Below are positions 59,853-64,000 of a DNA stretch of 64,000 nucleotides, one piece after another. The stretch lies in the NCBI RefSeq assembly GCF_900188025.1, contig NZ_FZNO01000008.1, positions 116,765-180,764 of the forward strand, given 5' to 3'. Each line of letters begins with the position of its first letter. Positions within the stretch are counted from its first letter, which is position 1. The position numbers and the translations under genes are program-made. Source of the DNA: Blastococcus mobilis. Lineage in GTDB: Bacteria > Actinomycetota > Actinomycetes > Mycobacteriales > Geodermatophilaceae. The notes under the pieces are model-generated. The model saw only the letters and a program-made list of their open reading frames with translations. It was not told the origin of the DNA and did not search any database.

Positions 59853-60671
59853 GTGAGCCCGATCCGCACGTCCCTCCGCGCCGCCGGTGCCGTCGGCGCC
59901 GCCGGCGCGCCCGTTCTCCTCGCCACCCCGGCCACGGCCGCGGACACAGCGACCGTCTCCGTCCTGCACGGCGTCCCGGACACCCCGGTCGACGTCTACG
60001 CCAACGGCGAGCGGCTGATCGACGACTTCCAGCCGGGCACCCTGACCGACCCACTTCAGCTGCCCGCGGGCTCGTACGACCTCGCCCTCTACCCGGCCGA
60101 CGCCCCCGACGCGTCGGGCAACCCCCTGCTGTCGGCCGACGGCGTCGCCGTGCCCGCCGGCGCCAACGCCACCGTGGTCGCCCCCTGACCGCGGAGGGCC
60201 AGCCCGCCCTGACGCCGTTCGTGAACGACGTCTCGGCCGTGCCGGCCAGCCAGGCCCGGGTCACCGTCCGGCACACCGCGGCAGCTCCCGCCGTCGACGT
60301 GCGGGCCGGTGGCGCCGTCGTCGTTCCCGGTCTGGAGAACCCTGGCGAGGCCAGCCTGACCGTTCCCGCGGGCACGGTGAGCGCCGACGTCGTCCTCGCC
60401 GGCACCGACACCGTGGCCATCGGCCCGGCCGACCTCACCCTCGCCGAGGGCACGACGACCGTCGTCTACGCGTGGGGTTCCGAGGGCGCCGGCTACGAGC
60501 TGGCCGTCCAGACGATCAGCGGCGGGCACTCCCGCGCCGTCCGGCGTCCCTGGTGGCAGCGCCGGCCTGATGGACGAGGGCTCGCTGCCGATGCCGGTCG
60601 CGGCCCTGTCGCTGGCCGGCCTCGCCGCCGCCGGGATGGGCGCGCTGCGCCTGGCCCGCAGCCACGGCTGA
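59853..60671 (+). pseudogene. DUF4397 surface protein with two compensating frameshifts
   Basis: From GTG 59853 (AGGAAGGA upstream) the frame encodes a signal peptide (AAGAVGAAGAPVLLATPATAA) and a DUF4397 repeat (TVSVLHGVPDTPVDVYANGE, GSYDLALYPADAPD). It stops at 60188. The homologous continuation (LTAEGQPALTPFVNDVSAVP, VTVRHTAAAPAVDVRAGG, TTVVYAWGS) is in another frame from about 60185 to 60530. The C-terminus (GLMDEGSLPMPVAALSLAGLAAAG, then basic RLARSHG) returns to the first frame and ends at 60671. One base missing near 60185 and one extra near 60530 (both in C-runs) explain it. Either the gene is recently broken or the sequence has two indel errors. Intact length would be about 272 residues, with a C-terminal TM helix. 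Confidence 0.75.
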
Positions 60672-60697
60672 CCCGCACCTCACCGACGAGGACCACC

Positions 60698-61366
60698 GTG
60701 CGTCCCGCCGTCACCACCGTCGTCCTGGGTCTGGCCCTCGCCGTCGCCGCTCCGACGGCGTGGGTCCTGACCCGGCCGGAGGTGACGGCGGGCCCATCGG
60801 TGGAGCAGGTCGTCGGGACCTCGCCGGCGTCGGAGGCCGGCCGGGGGATCGGCACGGCGGCACCGGACCATCCGCCGGCGGTCACCGCGCGCCCCGCGAC
60901 GCCGGCCGCCCAAGAGCAGCCACCCCCGCCGGTGCGGCTGGCGATCCCCGCGCTGGGGGTCGACTCCGCCGTGGTCCCCGTCGGCGTGGAGCCCGACGGG
61001 CAGATGACCATCCCCGCCGATGTCGACCGGGTCGGCTGGTACCGGTTCGGCCCGGTGCCCGGCGTCGACGGCTCGGCGGTGATCGCCGGGCACGTCGACG
61101 ACCGGGAGCAGGGCCCGGGCGCGATGGCGCCGCTCCGGGACGCAGCGGTGGGCGACGAGGTCGTCGTCACCGACGCCGCCGGGACCCAGACCCGCTGGCG
61201 GGTCGTCTCCCGCGACCTGATCCGGAAGCAGGTGCTGCCGCTGGACCAGTTGTTCGCCCGCGACGGACCGCCTCGGCTAACCCTGATCACCTGCGGTGGC
61301 CCGTTCCTGCCGGAGTTCGGCAGCTACCGCGACAACGTCGTCGTCGTCGCCGAGCCGCTCCCGTGA
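60698..61366 (+). CDS. Class F sortase
   Basis: 222 residues. N-terminal TM anchor (VTTVVLGLALAVAAPTAWVL), a Pro-rich linker, then the sortase barrel: RLAIPALGVDSAVVPVGV, His132 in AVIAGHVDD, Cys199 in LTLITCGGPF and Arg211 in SYRDNVVVV form the catalytic triad. Class F enzymes are common in actinobacteria with few known substrates. It begins 26 bases after the DUF4397 gene, a recurring neighbour. GTG 60698 has GAGGA upstream. Confidence 0.92.
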   Translation: MRPAVTTVVLGLALAVAAPTAWVLTRPEVTAGPSVEQVVGTSPASEAGRGIGTAAPDHPPAVTARPATPAAQEQPPPPVRLAIPALGVDSAVVPVGVEPDGQMTIPADVDRVGWYRFGPVPGVDGSAVIAGHVDDREQGPGAMAPLRDAAVGDEVVVTDAAGTQTRWRVVSRDLIRKQVLPLDQLFARDGPPRLTLITCGGPFLPEFGSYRDNVVVVAEPLP

Positions 61367-61400
61367 GCGAGATGCTTGCCGTCCGGCCAGTACGGCTGGG

Positions 61401-61406
61401 TAGCGT
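61401..61406 (+). promoter_or_regulatory. -10 of a leaderless promoter (ECF sigma gene)
   Basis: TAGCGT ends 7 bases before GTG 61414; a -35-like TTGCCG lies at 61376-61381, 19 bases upstream. The same TAGCGT plus a 6-base spacer occurs before the EgtE-like gene (62767-62772). Confidence 0.5.
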
Positions 61407-61413
61407 TCACTCC

Positions 61414-62013
61414 GTGGCCGAGTCGGGTCAGGCGCAGCGCAGCGCCGCGCAGCCCGACGACCGGGAGATCGGCCGGCGCTTCGCGGCCGGCGACGAGCAG
61501 GCGCTCGCGCTCGCCTACGAGCGGTGGGCCGGCCAGGTGCACGGGATGGCCGTCCGGGCGTTCGGACCCGGACCCGACGCCGAGGACGTCACCCAGCAGA
61601 CCTTCGTCTCGGCCTGGACCGGCCGCGCGGGCTACCACCCGGAGAAAGGGCCCCTGCCCGCCTGGCTGGTCGGGGTGGCCCGGCACAAGATCGCCGACAC
61701 CTGGGCCCGCCGCGACCGGCAGCGGCGCGAGACCGAGGCGGCCGTGTCGGACCTGCAGGCCGGGCCGTCCGGGCGGGTCACCGCCGGAGTCGACACGGAG
61801 ATCGCCGACCGGATGCTCGTGCTCGACGAGTTGGACCTTCTCGGCCAGCCGCAGCGCGGGATCATCGAACTGGCGTTCTTCGAGGACCTCACGCACGCCC
61901 AGATCGCCGCCCGCACCGGGCTGCCCCTGGGCACCGTGAAGTCCCACATCCGCCGCACGCTCGAACGACTCCGGACCAGGTTGGAGGTGGACGGTGCAGC
62001 ACTGCACGCCTGA
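61414..62013 (+). CDS. ECF RNA polymerase sigma factor
   Basis: 199 residues. Region 2 has PGPDAEDVTQQTFVSAWTGRAGYHPEKG with -10-binding helices, and region 4 has GIIELAFFEDLTHAQIAARTGLPLGTVKSHIRRTLERLR. It matches the SigK/SigL-type group (with RskA anti-sigma). GTG 61414 is chosen for the leaderless -10 7 bases upstream; in-frame codons upstream exist. It overlaps the anti-sigma gene by 20 bases, so they are made together. The sortase and DUF4397 genes just upstream may be among its targets. Confidence 0.92.
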   Translation: MAESGQAQRSAAQPDDREIGRRFAAGDEQALALAYERWAGQVHGMAVRAFGPGPDAEDVTQQTFVSAWTGRAGYHPEKGPLPAWLVGVARHKIADTWARRDRQRRETEAAVSDLQAGPSGRVTAGVDTEIADRMLVLDELDLLGQPQRGIIELAFFEDLTHAQIAARTGLPLGTVKSHIRRTLERLRTRLEVDGAALHA

Positions 62014-62752
62014 GCAGCTCGCGCTCGCCGCGCTCCGCGAGCCCCTGCCTGCCGAGGACTCCGCCCACCTGGCCTCCTGCGATCGCTGCCGCGCCGAGGT
62101 GCGGTCCCTGCAGCGGAGCGTCGACGCCGTCGCCGTTCCGCAGTTGGCAGCCCCGGGCGCACCGGTCGCGCCTCCGCCCCGGGTCTGGGAGGCGATCGCC
62201 GCGGCCACCGGCGTGTCGGCCACCCCCCGGGCCGACGCCGTCCATGCGCCGGCGGCGGTGGCCGTCGCCGGGGCCCCCACGCCACCGGCCGGGGACGCCG
62301 ACGTGCTGCCGTTCCGCTCCCGGCGACGCTCCCTGCTGCTCGTCGCCGCCGCCGTGCTCGCCGGCGCCGTGGTCGGCGCCGGTGCCGTCGCGGTGGTGCA
62401 GGGCCGGGAGGACGGCGGCGAACCCGTCACCGCCGTGGCGCTGGACCCCCTCGCCGGCAACGAGGCGTCCGGCCGCGCGGAGGTGGTCGTGCGGGACGAC
62501 GGATCCCGCGTCGTCGAGGTGGAGCTCGACGCACCGGCGCTGGACGACGAGTACTACGAGATCTGGCTGATCGACCGCGAGGTGGCCGGCATGGTGCCGC
62601 TCGGCGTCGTCCGCCCCGGCACGCAGACCTTCGAGCTGCCGGCCGACCTCGACCTCGGGGAGTTCCCGCTGGTCGATGTGTCGGTGGAGCCGCTCGACGG
62701 CGACCCGACCCACTCCGGGGTGTCGGTCGCGCGCGGGGAGCTCGACAGCTGA
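61994..62752 (+). CDS. RskA-type anti-sigma factor
   Basis: 252 residues. Cytoplasmic zinc anti-sigma motif H25-x3-C29-x2-C32 (HLASCDRC), a single TM helix (LLLVAAAVLAGAVVGAGAVAVV) near residue 120, and an extracytoplasmic RskA domain (YYEIWLIDREVAGMVPLGVVRPG, FELPADLDLGEFPLVDVSVEP). It should hold the sigma factor inactive until cleaved from outside, as in the M. tuberculosis SigK/RskA case. The GTG start lies within the sigma gene. Confidence 0.92.
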   Translation: MQHCTPEQLALAALREPLPAEDSAHLASCDRCRAEVRSLQRSVDAVAVPQLAAPGAPVAPPPRVWEAIAAATGVSATPRADAVHAPAAVAVAGAPTPPAGDADVLPFRSRRRSLLLVAAAVLAGAVVGAGAVAVVQGREDGGEPVTAVALDPLAGNEASGRAEVVVRDDGSRVVEVELDAPALDDEYYEIWLIDREVAGMVPLGVVRPGTQTFELPADLDLGEFPLVDVSVEPLDGDPTHSGVSVARGELDS

Positions 62753-62766
62753 ATGAGGCGCTCGCC

Positions 62767-62772
62767 TAGCGT
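62767..62772 (+). promoter_or_regulatory. -10-like hexamer of a leaderless promoter (EgtE-like gene)
   Basis: TAGCGT, 6 bases before GTG 62779, with no Shine-Dalgarno in the 26-base gap after the anti-sigma stop codon. Confidence 0.45.
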
Positions 62773-62778
62773 GCTCCC

Positions 62779-63903
62779 GTGAACGACACCCCGTTGCTGC
62801 ACGAGGACCTGGGCGCCGCCTGGCGCAAGGCCCGCCCCCGGCCGGCGGGCCGGCACCTCGACAGCGCCGCCTCCAGCCGGCAGACCCACCGGGCGCTGGA
62901 GGCCGCCGCCCACCACGCCCGGCACGAGGCGGAGCTCGGCGGTTACGTGGCCGAGGCCGCCGCCGACGACCTGCTGCAGCAGGGCCGGTCGGTGATCGGC
63001 GGGCTGGTCGGGATGGCGGCGGCCGACGTGGCGTTCGTGGAGTCGGCACAGGCGGCGATGGTCGCGTTGCTGACCGGCTGGCGGCTGCCCGCCGGCTCCC
63101 GCGTGGCCTGCCTGGCCGGGGAGTACGCCCCCAACATCGCCCAGCTGCGCGCCTACGGGCTGCGCCCCGAGCCGCTGCCGGTCGACGGCCTGGGCCGGGC
63201 CGACGTCGACGGCGTGGCCCGGTTGCTGGCCGCCGACCCGCCGTCCTTCGTGCACCTGACCCACATCCCCAGCCATCGCGGGCTCCTGCAGCCCGCCGCG
63301 GAGATCACGGCGCTGTGCCGTGCGGCCGGGGTGCCACTGGTGGTGGACGCGGCGCAGTCGCTCGGCCACGCCGACGTCGACCTGGGTGCCGACGCCGTCT
63401 ACGGCACGTCCCGGAAATGGCTGGCCGGGCCCCGCGGCGTCGGGTTCCTGTGCGTGCGGCCGTCGCTGGCGGCGCGGCTGGTGCCGGTGCTGCCCGAACC
63501 CGAGGGCGTCCCACCCATGCGGGCGTTCGAGTCCGGCGAGGCCCACGTCGCCGGCCGGGTCGGCCTGGTGGTCGCGGTCGGTGAGCACGTCGCCGCCGGT
63601 CCCGACCGCGTCCGGGAGCGGCTGGCGTCGATCGGCCGCATGACCCGTGAGCTCCTGGACGGCCTGGGTGGCTGGCACGTCGTCGAGCCGGTCGACGAGC
63701 CGACCGCGACCACCACGCTGCGTCCGCCCGAAGGCGTCGACGTCGTCGGCGTCCGCAGCCGGCTCCTGACCGAGCACGGCATCGTGGTGAGCGCGATCGG
63801 CCCGGAGCGGGCACCCGGCGAGATGACCGGCCCGGTGCTGCGCGTGTCCCCGCACCTCGACGTCGCGCTCGAGGACCTGGAAGCCCTCGCCACCGCCCTC
63901 TAG
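62779..63903 (+). CDS. egtE: PLP-dependent class V aminotransferase-fold enzyme, EgtE-like
   Basis: 374 residues, fold-type I. PLP Asp190 and Gln193 (VVDAAQSLGHADVD), Schiff-base Lys213 in YGTSRKWLAGPRGVGFL, and an early HLDSAASSRQTHRAL. Length and motifs match EgtE, the C-S lyase of ergothioneine synthesis. egtABCD are not in the window. A cysteine desulfurase-like isomerase is the alternative. The gene ends two bases before a transposase end, so the neighbourhood may have been rearranged. Confidence 0.75.
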   Translation: MNDTPLLHEDLGAAWRKARPRPAGRHLDSAASSRQTHRALEAAAHHARHEAELGGYVAEAAADDLLQQGRSVIGGLVGMAAADVAFVESAQAAMVALLTGWRLPAGSRVACLAGEYAPNIAQLRAYGLRPEPLPVDGLGRADVDGVARLLAADPPSFVHLTHIPSHRGLLQPAAEITALCRAAGVPLVVDAAQSLGHADVDLGADAVYGTSRKWLAGPRGVGFLCVRPSLAARLVPVLPEPEGVPPMRAFESGEAHVAGRVGLVVAVGEHVAAGPDRVRERLASIGRMTRELLDGLGGWHVVEPVDEPTATTTLRPPEGVDVVGVRSRLLTEHGIVVSAIGPERAPGEMTGPVLRVSPHLDVALEDLEALATAL

Positions 63904-63905
63904 TA

Positions 63906-64000
63906 CTACAGCCGCACTTCGAGTCGGTGTTCCCGGGTTGCGTAGTGGCAGCGGCGGGCGCGGGCCTGGTGTCTGCGTCGCCAGTGTGACCAGTGCAGGA
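63906..64000 (-). mobile_element. C-terminal end of a transposase (insertion sequence, cut by the window edge)
   Basis: On the minus strand an open frame enters from the right edge and ends at TAG 63906-63908 after about 31 codons: HWSHWRRRHQARARRCHYATR, then a short tail. This basic, Trp/His/Arg-rich end is typical of DDE transposases such as IS701-like ones in actinobacteria. The end of the element lies within a few bases of the EgtE-like stop codon. Family is a guess from a short segment. Confidence 0.5.

Noticed and set aside
60580..60671. LPxTG-type sorting signal at the DUF4397 C-terminus
   Set aside because: The tail has LPMPV before the hydrophobic helix, not LPxTG or LAxTG, so anchoring by the adjacent sortase cannot be claimed.

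Overview
The window is a high-GC stretch (strongly G/C third codon positions, many GTG starts, frequent 4-base stop/start overlaps) from an actinobacterium. The gene content fits a soil Geodermatophilaceae-type organism: MocR/YczE pair, Mn-catalase, anti-sigma-K RskA, class F sortase, ergothioneine EgtE-like enzyme, DUF5926 SEC-C protein. This assignment is an inference from gene content and codon use, not from a database search. I see no rRNA, tRNA or CRISPR array.

Layout. 1-4.8 kb: a cut-off MocR-type regulator divergent from YczE across a perfect operator, a VOC protein divergent from an AraC regulator, an MFS transporter, a GDT1-type cation transporter and a YdeI/DUF1905 protein. 5-7.8 kb: zinc alcohol dehydrogenase, amidohydrolase and DUF59 protein, the accessory set usually found beside propane/alkane di-iron monooxygenases, here without the oxygenase. 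7.8-12.2 kb: a methyltransferase and a complete OpuC-type compatible-solute ABC transporter. 12.5-13.3 kb: a MerR/TipAS regulator broken by a hairpin repeat. 13.4-18.6 kb: FUSC protein, GlpD divergent from an alkyl-DHAP-synthase-like flavoprotein, and an SDR. 18.7-24.2 kb: arginine deiminase, MFS exporter with M20 peptidase, and an SMR transporter with its TetR.

24.2-33.5 kb is an L-arabinose regulon on the minus strand: AraA, AraD, AraB, a LacI regulator and a ChvE-GguA-GguB-type sugar ABC transporter. Two LacI-type operators with one shared core, TGTnAGCGnTnACA, lie before araB and before the binding-protein gene. 33.7-37.9 kb: SEC-C protein, cytochrome P450, a small membrane protein and an acyl-CoA ligase. 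37.9-42.8 kb: a three-gene minus-strand unit (DUF4331 secreted protein, TPR membrane protein, His-rich NicO-type metal transporter) with no assigned function. 43-50.9 kb: rhodanese, YdbS/YdbT-type PH-domain pair, orphan MutL with a saccharopine-dehydrogenase-like protein, a divergent two-component pair and Mn-catalase. 51-59.7 kb: acetate symporter with DUF485 partner, a 51-residue zinc ribbon, metallo-hydrolase, Fpg/Nei glycosylase, GT87 transferase, malic enzyme, SRPBCC and DUF309 proteins. 59.8-62.8 kb: DUF4397 protein (two compensating frameshifts), class F sortase, ECF sigma factor and RskA-type anti-sigma factor. The window ends with an EgtE-like enzyme and the 3' end of a probable transposase.

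Two global patterns stand out. First, many genes lack a Shine-Dalgarno sequence and instead carry a -10 hexamer of the type (T/C)AnnnT ending 6-8 bases before the start codon, indicating leaderless transcripts. Second, several unrelated palindromic repeat families occupy intergenic space. One of them shares the 11-mer GAGCCTGCGAG between the gap at 17.8 kb and the inside of the merR gene, and shares its stem type with 51.1 kb.
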